In this document: positions 18,877-28,595 of the stretch, one piece after another
Layout: every line of letters starts with the position of its first letter
Numbering within the stretch: position 1 is the first letter of the stretch
NCBI GenBank assembly: GCA_029778235.1
Contig: JAKOQS010000350.1
Span: 1 to 64,000, forward strand
DNA: 64,000 bases
Origin: Chloroflexota bacterium
Lineage (GTDB): Bacteria; Chloroflexota; Limnocylindria; Limnocylindrales; CSP1-4
Direction: 5' to 3'
The notes under the pieces: generated by a model
Databases searched by the model: none
Seen by the model: only the letters and a program-made list of their open reading frames with translations
Told to the model about the DNA's origin: nothing
Translations under genes and position numbers: made by a program

Positions 18877-21290
18877 GCGGGATCGCGCGGGCCGGCGGGA
18901 TCGCGGCGCTCCCCGGAGCAGCGGAGCCGCCGGCCCGGCACCCGGTGGACCGTCTCTACGCCGAGGCCGCAGCGGACTTCGACCGCTGGGAGATCCTCAA
19001 GGACGTCGTCGACGAGTGCATGGACCTCGCCCTCAACGACCGCCAGTCCGGGCATCCGGGCGGTTCGCACTCGAAGGTCCACATGCTCCTCGGGCTCATG
19101 CTCTCGGGGGCCATGCGGTGGGACATCCGCCGGCCGTGGCTGCGGTTCGCCGACAGGTTCGTCCTCTCCGCCGGGCACACGGTCCCGGCCGTGTACGCGC
19201 TGCTCGCGGTCCTCAACGAGGGGATGCGCGCACGCGTGGCCCTCGATGGGGACGAGCGCTTCGCGTTCCCCGACGACGGCCGGTGGGCGCTGACGGCGGA
19301 GTGGCTGCTCAAGCTCCGCCGCCGGGACGGCCTGCCCGGCCACGCCGAGATGGCCGGCCGGACGCTCTTCTTCAAGGCGAACACGGGCCCGTCGGGGCAT
19401 GGCATGCCCGTCGCCGCCGGCGAGGCGCTCGCGCTCCGGATGTCCGGCGCGGGCGAGGTGAAGGTCTTCGTGGTCGAGGGCGAGGGCGGCCTCACCCCCG
19501 GGGCCACGCACGAGACGAAGAACACCGCGTGGGGCCTCGGACTCTCCAACCTCGTGTTCCTCGTGGACTGGAACGACTTCGGGATCGACGGGCGACCCGC
19601 TTCGAGCGTCGTCCCCGGCTCGCCCACCGACTGGTTCGCCCCGTACGGGTGGCGGGTCACCGGGACGGAGGACGGCATGGCCTGGGGTCCCGTCACGCGC
19701 GCCCTCCTCGAGGTCACGCGCGGGGAGGACCCCGGGGTCCCCTCCATCGCCTGGTTCCGCACGCAGAAGGGCCGCGGCTACGGGAAGTCCGGGGCGGCGA
19801 GCCACGGGACGCCCTGGCCGCGCCACGCCGCGGAGTTCTGGGCCGTCCGCAAGGACTTCATGGCGCGCCACGGGGTGACCTACGAGGGCGTGGACGAGCC
19901 GGCGCCCACGGACATGGCCGAGCGCAGCGCACAGGCGGCGCGCAACCTCGACGTGGCGCTCTCCGTCCTGCGTCGCGATCCCGCCCTCGTGCGCTGGCTC
20001 TCGGACCGCCTCCTCGCGATCGCGGAGAGCGTCCCGGAGCGGATCGAGGGGTTCCGGCTGGGCGCCCGGTCGCAGGCGGTCTTCTCGGATCGCCGCCTCT
20101 TCGACCCGGCGGCCTATCCCTCTTCCTTGTGGAAGAAGCCGGGTGAGGCCGCGCCGAACCGCGCGGGCCTGGCGGCCTGGGCCGGCTGGGTGAACGCCAC
20201 CGCGTTGCGCGACCATGGGCGGCCGCTCTTCGTCGCCGCCTCCGCCGACCTCGCGGAGTCCACGAACCTCGCCGGGTTCGGCCACGGGTTCGCCGGGGAG
20301 TCCGGCGGCGGCTGGTACGAGCGGGACGAGAACCCCACCGGGTCTCTCCTGCCGACCGAGATCACCGAGTTCACCAATGCCGGCATGCTCGCCGGACTCG
20401 CCTCGGTCAACCTCGCCGAGGATCCCTTTGCGGAGTTCGACGGCTACTGGGGCGCGATGAGCACGTATGGCTCGTTCAGCTACCTCAAGTACGGCCCGCT
20501 CCGCCTGTTCAGCCAGATGGCCCAGGACGCGGACCTGCACATGGGCCGCCTCCTGTACGTGGCGGGGCACTCCGGCCCGGAGACCGCGGAGGACAGCCGG
20601 ACGCACTTCGGGATCTTCGAGCCGGGCGTGATGCAGCTGTTCCCGACGGGCCACGTGATCGAGCTGCACCCGTGGGAGTACAACGAGGTGCCCGTCCTCC
20701 TGGCGGCGGCATTCTCGACCGACGTGCCGATCGTGGTCCTGCATCTCACCCGCCCCCCGATCGCGATCCCCGACCGCGAGGCGCTCGGGATGCCGTCCCA
20801 CCTCGACGCGGCCCGGGGCGCGTACGTCCTCCGCGACTTCCGGCCGGGCGAGCCGCGAGGCGGCGTGGTCTTCGTCCGGGGGACGATGTCCACACAGAAC
20901 CTCGTCTCGATCCTGCCCGAGATCGACCGCCTGGGCCTCAACGTCCGGATCGTGGCGGCCCTCAGCGAGGAGCTGTTCCGTCGCCAGGACCGGGGATACC
21001 GCGAGGCCGTCGCCTCCGAGGCTGACCGCCTCGACGCGATGGTCGTGACCAACGGCGCGGTCCGCCTCATGCGCGACTGGGCATCCGGCCCGGTCGTCGA
21101 GGACTACTCGCTCGGCGCCGACTGGGACGATCGATGGCGCACGGGCGGGTCCGTCGACGAGGTCATCGAGGAGGCGCACCTCGACGCCGGCCACATCCTG
21201 GAGGCGATCGAGCGGTTCGTGCGTGAGCGCCCCCGACGGCTGGAACGGGTCCGGTCGGCGCTGGCGGCGATCGGCGGGACGACCGCCTGA
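18873..21290 (+). CDS. Transketolase-family protein
   Basis: RQSGHPGGSHSKVHML, GEGGLTPGATHETKNTAWGLGLSNLVFLVDWND, ATGA overlap with the aminotransferase. Confidence 0.8.
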   Translation: MSGIARAGGIAALPGAAEPPARHPVDRLYAEAAADFDRWEILKDVVDECMDLALNDRQSGHPGGSHSKVHMLLGLMLSGAMRWDIRRPWLRFADRFVLSAGHTVPAVYALLAVLNEGMRARVALDGDERFAFPDDGRWALTAEWLLKLRRRDGLPGHAEMAGRTLFFKANTGPSGHGMPVAAGEALALRMSGAGEVKVFVVEGEGGLTPGATHETKNTAWGLGLSNLVFLVDWNDFGIDGRPASSVVPGSPTDWFAPYGWRVTGTEDGMAWGPVTRALLEVTRGEDPGVPSIAWFRTQKGRGYGKSGAASHGTPWPRHAAEFWAVRKDFMARHGVTYEGVDEPAPTDMAERSAQAARNLDVALSVLRRDPALVRWLSDRLLAIAESVPERIEGFRLGARSQAVFSDRRLFDPAAYPSSLWKKPGEAAPNRAGLAAWAGWVNATALRDHGRPLFVAASADLAESTNLAGFGHGFAGESGGGWYERDENPTGSLLPTEITEFTNAGMLAGLASVNLAEDPFAEFDGYWGAMSTYGSFSYLKYGPLRLFSQMAQDADLHMGRLLYVAGHSGPETAEDSRTHFGIFEPGVMQLFPTGHVIELHPWEYNEVPVLLAAAFSTDVPIVVLHLTRPPIAIPDREALGMPSHLDAARGAYVLRDFRPGEPRGGVVFVRGTMSTQNLVSILPEIDRLGLNVRIVAALSEELFRRQDRGYREAVASEADRLDAMVVTNGAVRLMRDWASGPVVEDYSLGADWDDRWRTGGSVDEVIEEAHLDAGHILEAIERFVRERPRRLERVRSALAAIGGTTA

Positions 21291-21295
21291 GAAGG

Positions 21296-21333
21296 CGTCG
21301 TCGCGTGCCCCGAGCCTGGGTCGCGCGACGACG
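21296..21333 (+). terminator. Hairpin 6 nt after the transketolase stop (10-bp perfect stem, no U-tract)
   Basis: CGTCGTCGCG (21296-21305) pairs with CGCGACGACG (21324-21333). Confidence 0.4.
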
Positions 21334-21470
21334 AGGGCGGGAGGCCCACGCGGTCACCGCGAGCTCGCATCGCCCGCACGGACGGATGCCGCACCCCCCT
21401 CCGGGGGCGTAAGGTTCGGCTGCCCGCGGCAGGGGGGATCGCTGGGCGCCACAGCCGAGGGAACCGATCG

Positions 21471-23669
21471 ATGATGGAGCAGCGGGCCGCGCCGCCGCCG
21501 ACCGTGCCGACGTGGCTCATGAACCTCGCCGCGATCGGGTGGCGGGTGCTCGTCGTGGTCGCGTTCTGCATCGTGGCGGTCTACGTCGCGTCGATCGTGG
21601 CGACCGTGACGGCGACCGTCCTCGTCTCGGTGATCTTCGCGGCCGCGTTCGCGCCGGTCGTCCGGCGGCTCCGCGCCCGCGGATGGGCGCGGACGCGCTC
21701 GGCGGCGATCGTGACGGCAGGCGTGGTGCTCCTCGTCGTCGCCACGCTCACGCTCATCGTGCTCGCCTTCGTCCCGTACGTGGGCCAGCTCCGGGACACG
21801 ATCCAGGCCGCGCAGGCCTCGCTCCAGTCCTCACTCGCATCGATCTCGGTGCCACCGGAGCTCACCAAGGCGGTGGACGCCGCGATCACTGCCGCGAAGG
21901 CATGGGTCGAGGCCCAGGCCTCGGAGCTCGCGGGCTCGCTGGCGCAGGCGGGCACGGTGGGCATCCTGTCGATCTTCACCGTCTTCTTCCTGCTCCAGGA
22001 CGGGGACCGGGCGTGGCGATGGGCGCTGCAGGCCGGCGCGGAGTGGCAGCAGGAGCGGGTGTCCGACGCGGGCCGCGACGCCCTCGAGCGGGTCGGCGGC
22101 TACCTGCGCGGCCTCGCGGTCCTCGCGGCGGTCAACGCGGTCCGCGACTTCGTGCTCATGTGGATCCTGGGCGTCCCGCTCGCGGGGCCGCTGGCGGTCC
22201 TGGTGTTCGTCCTGAGCTTCATCCCCTACTTCGGCGGGATGATCGCCACGCTCCTGATCGTCTCCATCACGTGGGCGACCGTCGGCCTGAACGCCGCCGT
22301 GGTGTTCCTGGTCGTGATCACCGCCCTCAACCTCATCGAGGGCAACGTGATGATGCCGCTCGTCTACGGCAAGACCGTGGACATCCACCCGGCCGTCGCG
22401 CTCGTGGCGATCCTCGCGGGCGGCGCGGTCGGCGGCATCCTGGGGATCTTCGCAGCCATCCCGATCGTCGCGTTCGTGGTCGCGATCTGGAGCTCGCTCA
22501 TCGCGGTGATCGACACCGGGCCGGCCCCGGGCGGCGTCGTCCCCGGGTGGCTCGACAGGGTCGCGCAGTGGAGCTGGCGCCTGCTGGTCGGGATCGCGCT
22601 CCTGGGCCTCGTCCTGTTCGTCGCGGATTCGGCGCCGAGCGTCGTGGCGCCCCTCGTCTTCTCGCTCATCCTCGCCGCGACCTTCCTGCCCGCGGTCGAG
22701 CGGCTCGTGGCGCGCGGCTGGCGGAGAGCGGTGGCGTCGATCGCTGTCACCTTCGCCGGGATCGGGGCGATCGTCCTGTTGGGGTTCTTCAGCGTCGTCG
22801 TGATGATCCCGCAGCTCCAGGAGATCGCCGACCGGAGCACCGCCGGCGCGGGGTCGGCCGGCACGGGCACCGACGGCGTGCTCGCGGGGCTCGCAGACAT
22901 CGTGCAGGCGTACGGCCTGGCCGCGGTGGCGACGGCGGCGGCGGCCGTGGCCGCGATCGCGCTCCTGACGCTCCTGCTCATCATCTCGACCGTCCTCTGC
23001 TTCTACTTCCTCAAGGACGGACGGCGCGCCTGGGCGGCGTTCCTGCAGCGCGTCCCCGTCGGTCGGCGAGAGGAGATCGGGACCGCCGGCCAGAAGGCCG
23101 TTGGCGTTCTGGGCGGGTACATGGTCGCCACAGGCGTGATCTCCGCCTTCGCGGCGGCGACACAGTTCGCGATCATGGCGCTGCTCGGGATCCCGCTCGC
23201 GCTGCCGCTGGCCGTCCTCGCCTTCTTCGGCGGGTTCATCCCGTACATCGGGAGCCTGCTCACGACGCTCGCCGCGTTCCTGGTGACCGTGGCGGTGGGG
23301 ACGCCCCAGCAGATCGCGATCATGGCCGCGTGGACGCTCGTGTTCAACATCGTGCAGGGGAACGTCGTCGCGCCCCTCGTCTACGGCAGGGCCGTGAACA
23401 TCCACCCCGCCGTGGTCCTGCTGGCGCTGCCGGCGGGGATGGCCGTGGCCGGGATCATCGGCATGTTCCTCGCCGTCCCGTTCATCGGCGTGGTGGCCGC
23501 GACCTGGCGGATCCTCCTGCGGGTCTTCGGTCCGCCGACCGCCGGGGCGGCGGCCGGACCGGGCGGGCCGGCGGACGAGACGTCGGGTCGAGCCGCGGGC
23601 CCCGTGGGCGACGACGCGTCGCCCGGTCCGCCCGGCGCGGTCGCAGGCCCGGAGCCGGCCGGCGCCTGA
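21471..23669 (+). CDS. AI-2E-type transporter, tandem duplicated domains in a single polypeptide
   Basis: Two repeats: LNLIEGNVMMPLVYGKTVDIHPAVALVAILAGGAVGGILGIFAAIPI and FNIVQGNVVAPLVYGRAVNIHPAVVLLALPAGMAVAGIIGMFLAVPF. Confidence 0.88.
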   Translation: MMEQRAAPPPTVPTWLMNLAAIGWRVLVVVAFCIVAVYVASIVATVTATVLVSVIFAAAFAPVVRRLRARGWARTRSAAIVTAGVVLLVVATLTLIVLAFVPYVGQLRDTIQAAQASLQSSLASISVPPELTKAVDAAITAAKAWVEAQASELAGSLAQAGTVGILSIFTVFFLLQDGDRAWRWALQAGAEWQQERVSDAGRDALERVGGYLRGLAVLAAVNAVRDFVLMWILGVPLAGPLAVLVFVLSFIPYFGGMIATLLIVSITWATVGLNAAVVFLVVITALNLIEGNVMMPLVYGKTVDIHPAVALVAILAGGAVGGILGIFAAIPIVAFVVAIWSSLIAVIDTGPAPGGVVPGWLDRVAQWSWRLLVGIALLGLVLFVADSAPSVVAPLVFSLILAATFLPAVERLVARGWRRAVASIAVTFAGIGAIVLLGFFSVVVMIPQLQEIADRSTAGAGSAGTGTDGVLAGLADIVQAYGLAAVATAAAAVAAIALLTLLLIISTVLCFYFLKDGRRAWAAFLQRVPVGRREEIGTAGQKAVGVLGGYMVATGVISAFAAATQFAIMALLGIPLALPLAVLAFFGGFIPYIGSLLTTLAAFLVTVAVGTPQQIAIMAAWTLVFNIVQGNVVAPLVYGRAVNIHPAVVLLALPAGMAVAGIIGMFLAVPFIGVVAATWRILLRVFGPPTAGAAAGPGGPADETSGRAAGPVGDDASPGPPGAVAGPEPAGA

Positions 23670-23699
23670 TGCCGGGAGCCGCCCGGCGCCTGATGCCGG
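23652..23699. repeat. 24-bp tandem duplication (2 copies, 1 mismatch) spanning the stop codon of the AI-2E gene
   Basis: gagccggccggcgcctgatgccgg / gagccgcccggcgcctgatgccgg. Confidence 0.85.
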
Positions 23700-23702
23700 C
23701 GG

Positions 23703-24350
23703 TCAGCTCCGGACGACCGGTCGCATCGGGTAGACGCCGGCGACCGCCGGGCAGTCCGGGTCGTGCACCAGCTCGTACCCGACGTCGCCCTGGCGGATGA
23801 GGTCGGCCAGGAGGCCGGCCTCGCGGGCGGGGAGGCCGACGAACACGCGGCCGTCCGGCACGTCCATCGGCGCCATCTCGTCCTCGGGGCCCTCGATCCC
23901 GAAGCGACGCCGCAGCTCGTGCATGGGGACCCATGGGCGGCTCTTGATGAAGCGGCGAAGCTGCGAGGCCGTCGCCCCGGACCCGCCGGCCGATGGCCCG
24001 GGGCCGTCCGCCATGACCATCGGCCCCGGGCCCGTGGGTCCCGGCCCGCCCGCGGCCTCCGGCGCGGATCCCGACTCGAGGGGGACGGGCTCGCTGGCGC
24101 CGAGGAGCACCTCCTGCGGGACGGCTGTGCCCCCGGCCGGCGGCCGCCCCTCCGGGCGTCCGGCCGTCACGTCCGACGCAGCCACACCGGGCTGGGCGGC
24201 TGCCGTCGCCGCGTCGGGGGGCGCGGGCGGCGTGGGGCGCGGCTGTGCGAGGTGGTCGTCCACGAGGTCCCAAGGTCGGGCGGCGGGCGCCGCGGTCGGT
24301 CGAGGTGGTGTGGCCGGCATCACGCCGAGCCATGCCCTTGAAGGGTACAC
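23703..24350 (-). CDS. Hypothetical protein, Pro/Ala-rich N-terminus and compact C-terminal domain
   Basis: C-terminal SQLRRFIKSRPWVPMHELRRRFGIEG...VFVGLPAREAGLLADLIRQGDVGYELVHDPDCPAVAGVYPMRPVVRS looks folded; no family recognised. Confidence 0.5.
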   Translation of the reverse strand: MYPSRAWLGVMPATPPRPTAAPAARPWDLVDDHLAQPRPTPPAPPDAATAAAQPGVAASDVTAGRPEGRPPAGGTAVPQEVLLGASEPVPLESGSAPEAAGGPGPTGPGPMVMADGPGPSAGGSGATASQLRRFIKSRPWVPMHELRRRFGIEGPEDEMAPMDVPDGRVFVGLPAREAGLLADLIRQGDVGYELVHDPDCPAVAGVYPMRPVVRS

Positions 24351-24410
24351 CGTGCGCCCGGCGGCCTGTCCCCGTGCGCCCGGCGGCCTGCCCCCGTGCG
24401 CCCGGCGACC
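24351..24410. repeat. 22-bp tandem repeat, about 2.7 copies
   Basis: cgtgcgcccggcggcctg(t/c)ccc repeated at 24351, 24373 and partially at 24395. Confidence 0.8.
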
Positions 24411-24438
24411 GTCGGCCCCCGCGTCGGGCCGGGGGCTT

Positions 24439-25623
24439 CTAGCCGTGCACCACGAGCAGGTCGCGCGTGACGGTGTCGAGGACGATCGGGCCGTCCTCGC
24501 CGCAGACGACGATGTCCTCGATCCGGGCGCCGTACCGCCCCTCGAGGTAGATGCCGGGCTCGATGGAGAAGGCCATCCCCGGTCGCAGCGGCGTGGGGTT
24601 CCCGGCCACGAGGTACGGGTCCTCGTGCTCCTCGAGGCCGATCCCGTGGCCGGTCCGGTGGATGAACGCGTGGCCGTAGCCGGCGGCCGAGATGATCTCG
24701 CGCGCGACGGCGTCGATGTGCTCCGCCGGGACGTCGGGGCGGACCTCGCGCGTCGCGGCGGCCTGCGCCTCGCGGAGGACCGCGTACATCGCGAGGAAGT
24801 CGGCGTCCGGGCCGTTCGCAGGGTCGCCGCCCGTCACCCAGAGCGTGCGGGTGATATCGCTGCCGTACCCGCCGAGCGACCCACCGATGTCGAGGACGAT
24901 CGGCTCGCCGGCGCGGATGACCCTGTCCGAAGCCTGGTGGTGCGGCGAGGCCGACCAGGCGCCACTGGCGACGATCGCGAACGAGGCCTCGTCGTGGCCC
25001 TCGGAGACGAGCCGGTCCCGCACCTCGCGACTCACGTCGACCTCGGTGCGGCCGATGAGACGCCCGTGTGCGATCCCCTCGACGACGCGGTCCGCCGCGC
25101 GGGCGGCGGCGCGCAGCAGCTCCACCTCGTCGGGGTCCTTGACGATGCGCTCGTCGCGAAGGACGCCGGACAGGAGCGAGAACCGCGCCGCCGGGAGCGC
25201 TCCCTGGAGATGGAGCACGAAGGTCGCCCACAGCCGGTCCGAGACGGCGACGGCCGCGACCGGACGCCCGCCGTCGCCGGCGCCGCGCTCGACGAGCCCC
25301 GCGACCAGAGCGAACGGATCGTCGGTCTCGTCCCACGGCACGACGGCGACCGTCTCTGCCTCCACGACCGGGATCGCGCGTGCCGCCATCGCCTCGAGGC
25401 GCGGCACCACAAGCGACGGCCGGCCGTGAGCGGGCACGACGAGCATCGTCAGCCGCTCGAGCGGCAGCGCGCGGTACCCGGAGAGGTAGACGAGGTCCGC
25501 GCCGACGCCGACGAGGAGGGCGTCGAGGCCGGCCTCGACCGCGAGGTGGCGGGCGCGAGAGAGCCGGTGCGCGAGCCGACCGGCCCCGATGGAGGGCCGG
25601 CCGGCGCCGGTGGCCTGCGTCAC
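24439..25623 (-). CDS. M24-family metallopeptidase (Xaa-Pro dipeptidase-like)
   Basis: IVLDIGGSLGGYGSDITRTLWV, HRTGHGIGLEEHEDPYLVAGN, FSIEPGIYLEGRYGARIEDIVV; GTG start proposed. Confidence 0.9.
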   Translation of the reverse strand: MTQATGAGRPSIGAGRLAHRLSRARHLAVEAGLDALLVGVGADLVYLSGYRALPLERLTMLVVPAHGRPSLVVPRLEAMAARAIPVVEAETVAVVPWDETDDPFALVAGLVERGAGDGGRPVAAVAVSDRLWATFVLHLQGALPAARFSLLSGVLRDERIVKDPDEVELLRAAARAADRVVEGIAHGRLIGRTEVDVSREVRDRLVSEGHDEASFAIVASGAWSASPHHQASDRVIRAGEPIVLDIGGSLGGYGSDITRTLWVTGGDPANGPDADFLAMYAVLREAQAAATREVRPDVPAEHIDAVAREIISAAGYGHAFIHRTGHGIGLEEHEDPYLVAGNPTPLRPGMAFSIEPGIYLEGRYGARIEDIVVCGEDGPIVLDTVTRDLLVVHG

Positions 25624-25648
25624 GCGCCGCGATCCGGGTGCGCGGGGC

Positions 25649-26698
25649 TCAGGATTCCACGGTCCAGGTCTCGCCCCCGCCGAGCGCCGCGCGCAGGTCG
25701 CCTCGGCCCTCGCGCCGGATCGCGTCGTCCACCTGGCCCTGCAGCAGCGCGTCGTGCGTCGTGCGCGAGACGTTGCGGATGACGCCCACCGGGACCGGGA
25801 ACTCCGGCCAGTAGATGCGGCCGAGCATGAAGTGGACGGTCGGGTCCTCGGACGCCTCGTCGTGGACGAGCAGGTCCTCCTCCGTGATCCCGTTCCCCAG
25901 TCGGACGACCTCGGGCCGCAGGCCGTTGAGCCGGATCCCCCGGTCGCGATCCTTGCCGAACACCATCGGCTCGCCGTGCTTGAGGAAGAGCATCCGGTCG
26001 TCGCGGACGTCCTTGTCCGTGAACTCCCGGTGCGCCCCATCGTTGAAGATGTTGCAGTTCTGCAGCACCTCGACGAACGTCGAGCCCTTGTGGTGGCCCG
26101 CCCGCGAGATGGTCTCCTGCAGGTGGTCGGGGAACGTGTCCACGGACCGGGCGACGAAGCTCGCCTCCGCGGCGAGCGCCACGACGAGCGGGTGGATCGG
26201 GTAGTTGATGGAGCCGCCAGGCGTCGTCTTCGTCTTCTGGCCGTACTCGGAGGTGGGCGAGACCTGGCCCTTGGTCAGTCCGTAGATGCGGTTGTTGAAC
26301 ATCACGACCTTGATGTCCACGTTCTTGCGCATCGAGTGGAGGATGTGGTTGCCGCCGATCGAGAGCGCGTCGCCGTCGCCGGTGATGACCCACACCATCA
26401 GCTCCGGGCGCGAGGCCTTCAGGCCGGTGGCGAGCGTGGGGGCGCGGCCGTGGATGCTGTGGAACCCGTACGTGTTCATGTAGTACGGGAACCGGCCGGA
26501 GCAGCCGATGCCCGAGATGAACACGATGTCCTCCCGCGCGTAGCCGAAGTCCGGCATGGCCTTCTGGGCCTGCGCCAGGATCGAGTAGTCGCCGCATCCC
26601 GGGCACCACCGCGGGTCGACCTCGGAGACGAAGTCCTTCTTGGTCAGTTGGATCGGCCCGCCGGCGGGAGCGGCGGCCGGGGTCTGCTGGTCCGTCAT
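25649..26698 (-). CDS. korB: 2-oxoacid:ferredoxin oxidoreductase beta subunit
   Basis: WCPGCGDYSILAQAQKAM, GIGCSGRFPYYMNTYGFHSIHGRAPTLATGLK, VITGDGDALSIGGNH. Confidence 0.92.
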   Translation of the reverse strand: MTDQQTPAAAPAGGPIQLTKKDFVSEVDPRWCPGCGDYSILAQAQKAMPDFGYAREDIVFISGIGCSGRFPYYMNTYGFHSIHGRAPTLATGLKASRPELMVWVITGDGDALSIGGNHILHSMRKNVDIKVVMFNNRIYGLTKGQVSPTSEYGQKTKTTPGGSINYPIHPLVVALAAEASFVARSVDTFPDHLQETISRAGHHKGSTFVEVLQNCNIFNDGAHREFTDKDVRDDRMLFLKHGEPMVFGKDRDRGIRLNGLRPEVVRLGNGITEEDLLVHDEASEDPTVHFMLGRIYWPEFPVPVGVIRNVSRTTHDALLQGQVDDAIRREGRGDLRAALGGGETWTVES

Positions 26699-26708
26699 CG
26701 CTCCGGCC

Positions 26709-28595
26709 TCACAGGTCGCCGAGCATCTGCTCGGCCTTCATCTGGATCTCGCTGATCTGGAACGGCTTGCCCCGCACGAGGTTGAAGCCGACCGCGTCCA
26801 CCAGGTACGTGCCCCGGATCATGAACAGGAGCTGCCCCATGTTCACCTCGGGCACGAGGACCGTCCGGTAGGCCCGGACCACGTCGCACGTGTTCGACGG
26901 GAACGGGTTGAGGTGGCGCAGGTGGGCGTGGGCCACCGACCTGCCCCTGGCCTGGAGGCGCTCCACGGCGCTCCGGATGGCGCCGTACGTGGAGCCCCAC
27001 CCGAGGATCAGGAGCTCGCCCTCGGGCGGCCCGAAGACCTCGAGCGGCGGGATGTCGTTCGCGATCCGGGCGACCTTCTCGGCCCGGAGCAGGGACATCC
27101 GGTGGTGGTTGTCCGGGTCGTAGCTGACGGAGCCGAGGACGTCGAGCTTCTCGAGCCCGCCGATCCTGTGCTCCAGGCCCGGCGTGCCCGGGACCACCCA
27201 GGGGCGCGCGAGCGTGCCCGGGTCGCGCATGTACGGATAGAAGCCCTCCGGGTCAGTCCGGTTCGGCACCTTCAGGTCGGGGAGCTCGTCCATCTCGGGG
27301 ATCCGCCAGGGCTCGGAGCCCGTGGCGAGGAACGCGTCCGAGAGGTAGACCACCGGCGTCATGTGACGGATGGCGAGCCGCCACGCCTCGACCGCGTAGG
27401 CGAAGCACTCGCCCGGGCTGGCGGGGGCGACGACCGGGATCGGGGCATCGCCGTTCCGGCCGAAGACCGCCTGGAAGAGGTCCGCCTGCTCGGTCTTGGT
27501 GGGCATGCCCGTGGAGGGTCCGGCGCGCTGCACGTTCACGATGACGAGAGGCAGCTCCGTGATGACAGCCAGCCCGATCATCTCCGACTTGAGCGCCATG
27601 CCCGGGCCGGAGGTGCCCGTGAGCCCGAGGCCGCCACCGTAGCTGGCGCCGATCGCGGCACCGATCGCGGCGATCTCGTCCTCCGCCTGGAACGTCTTCA
27701 CGCCGAAGTTCTTGTAGAGCGAGAGCTGCTGGAGGATCTCGCTCGCCGGCGTGATCGGGTAGCTGCTGTAGAAGAGGTTCCGCTCCGCGAGCTGCGAGGC
27801 CGTGAGGAACCCGAGGGCCGTCGCCTCGTTGCCCGTGATGTTGCGGTAGGTCCCCGGGGCGAGCTTCGCCGGCGCCACGCGGTAATGCGTGTGGAAGATC
27901 TCGGTCGTCTCGCCGAACGCGTAGCCGGCCATGAGGGCCCGCTTGTTCGCCTCGATGAAGATCGGCCGCTTGGCGTACTTGTCCTCGAGCCAGCGGAGGG
28001 TGGGCTCCATGCTCCGCTCGAACAGCCAGAACATGACGCCCAGCGCGAAGAAGTTCTTCGTCAGGTCGACCTGCTTTGCCGTCATCTCCAGGCCCTCGAG
28101 CGCGCGCGCGTTGAGGGTGGTGATGGGGATCTCGTGGACGTTGTACTCCTTGAGTGAGCCGTCCTCGAGCGGGTTGGTCGCGTACCCGGCCTTCGCGAGG
28201 TTGGTCGGGGTGAAGGCGTCGGCGTTGACGATGATCGCCCCGCCCGGCACCAGGTCCGGGAGATTGCGCTTGAGGGCGGCGGGGTTCATCGCGACGAGGA
28301 CGTCCGGGGCGTCCCCGGGCGTATAGATCGGGCTCGAGCTGAGGCTGATCTGGAAGCCCGAGACGCCGGGCAGCGAGCCCGCGGGGGCGCGGATCTCGGC
28401 CGGGTAATCCGGCAGCGTGCTGATGTCGTTCCCGAAGACGGCCGTGCTCTGCGAGAACTGGCTGCCGGTCACCTGCATGCCATCGCCGGAGTCCCCGGCG
28501 AACCTGACCGTGACCCGATCCAGCTCCTGGATCTCGACGTCGTGCTCGGTGGTGGGATCTGTGGTGGACACCTGCGCTCCGGTTCCTCCTGGCAT
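26709..28595 (-). CDS. korA: 2-oxoacid:ferredoxin oxidoreductase alpha subunit (fused gamma/alpha)
   Basis: VRFAGDSGDGMQVTGSQF, YPITPASEILQQLS, FQAEDEIAAIGAAIGASYGG, TSGPGMALKSE. Confidence 0.92.
   Translation of the reverse strand: MPGGTGAQVSTTDPTTEHDVEIQELDRVTVRFAGDSGDGMQVTGSQFSQSTAVFGNDISTLPDYPAEIRAPAGSLPGVSGFQISLSSSPIYTPGDAPDVLVAMNPAALKRNLPDLVPGGAIIVNADAFTPTNLAKAGYATNPLEDGSLKEYNVHEIPITTLNARALEGLEMTAKQVDLTKNFFALGVMFWLFERSMEPTLRWLEDKYAKRPIFIEANKRALMAGYAFGETTEIFHTHYRVAPAKLAPGTYRNITGNEATALGFLTASQLAERNLFYSSYPITPASEILQQLSLYKNFGVKTFQAEDEIAAIGAAIGASYGGGLGLTGTSGPGMALKSEMIGLAVITELPLVIVNVQRAGPSTGMPTKTEQADLFQAVFGRNGDAPIPVVAPASPGECFAYAVEAWRLAIRHMTPVVYLSDAFLATGSEPWRIPEMDELPDLKVPNRTDPEGFYPYMRDPGTLARPWVVPGTPGLEHRIGGLEKLDVLGSVSYDPDNHHRMSLLRAEKVARIANDIPPLEVFGPPEGELLILGWGSTYGAIRSAVERLQARGRSVAHAHLRHLNPFPSNTCDVVRAYRTVLVPEVNMGQLLFMIRGTYLVDAVGFNLVRGKPFQISEIQMKAEQMLGDL

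Noticed and set aside
18648-21194. 848-aa ORF antisense to the transketolase gene
   Set aside because: Mirror ORF without recognisable domains
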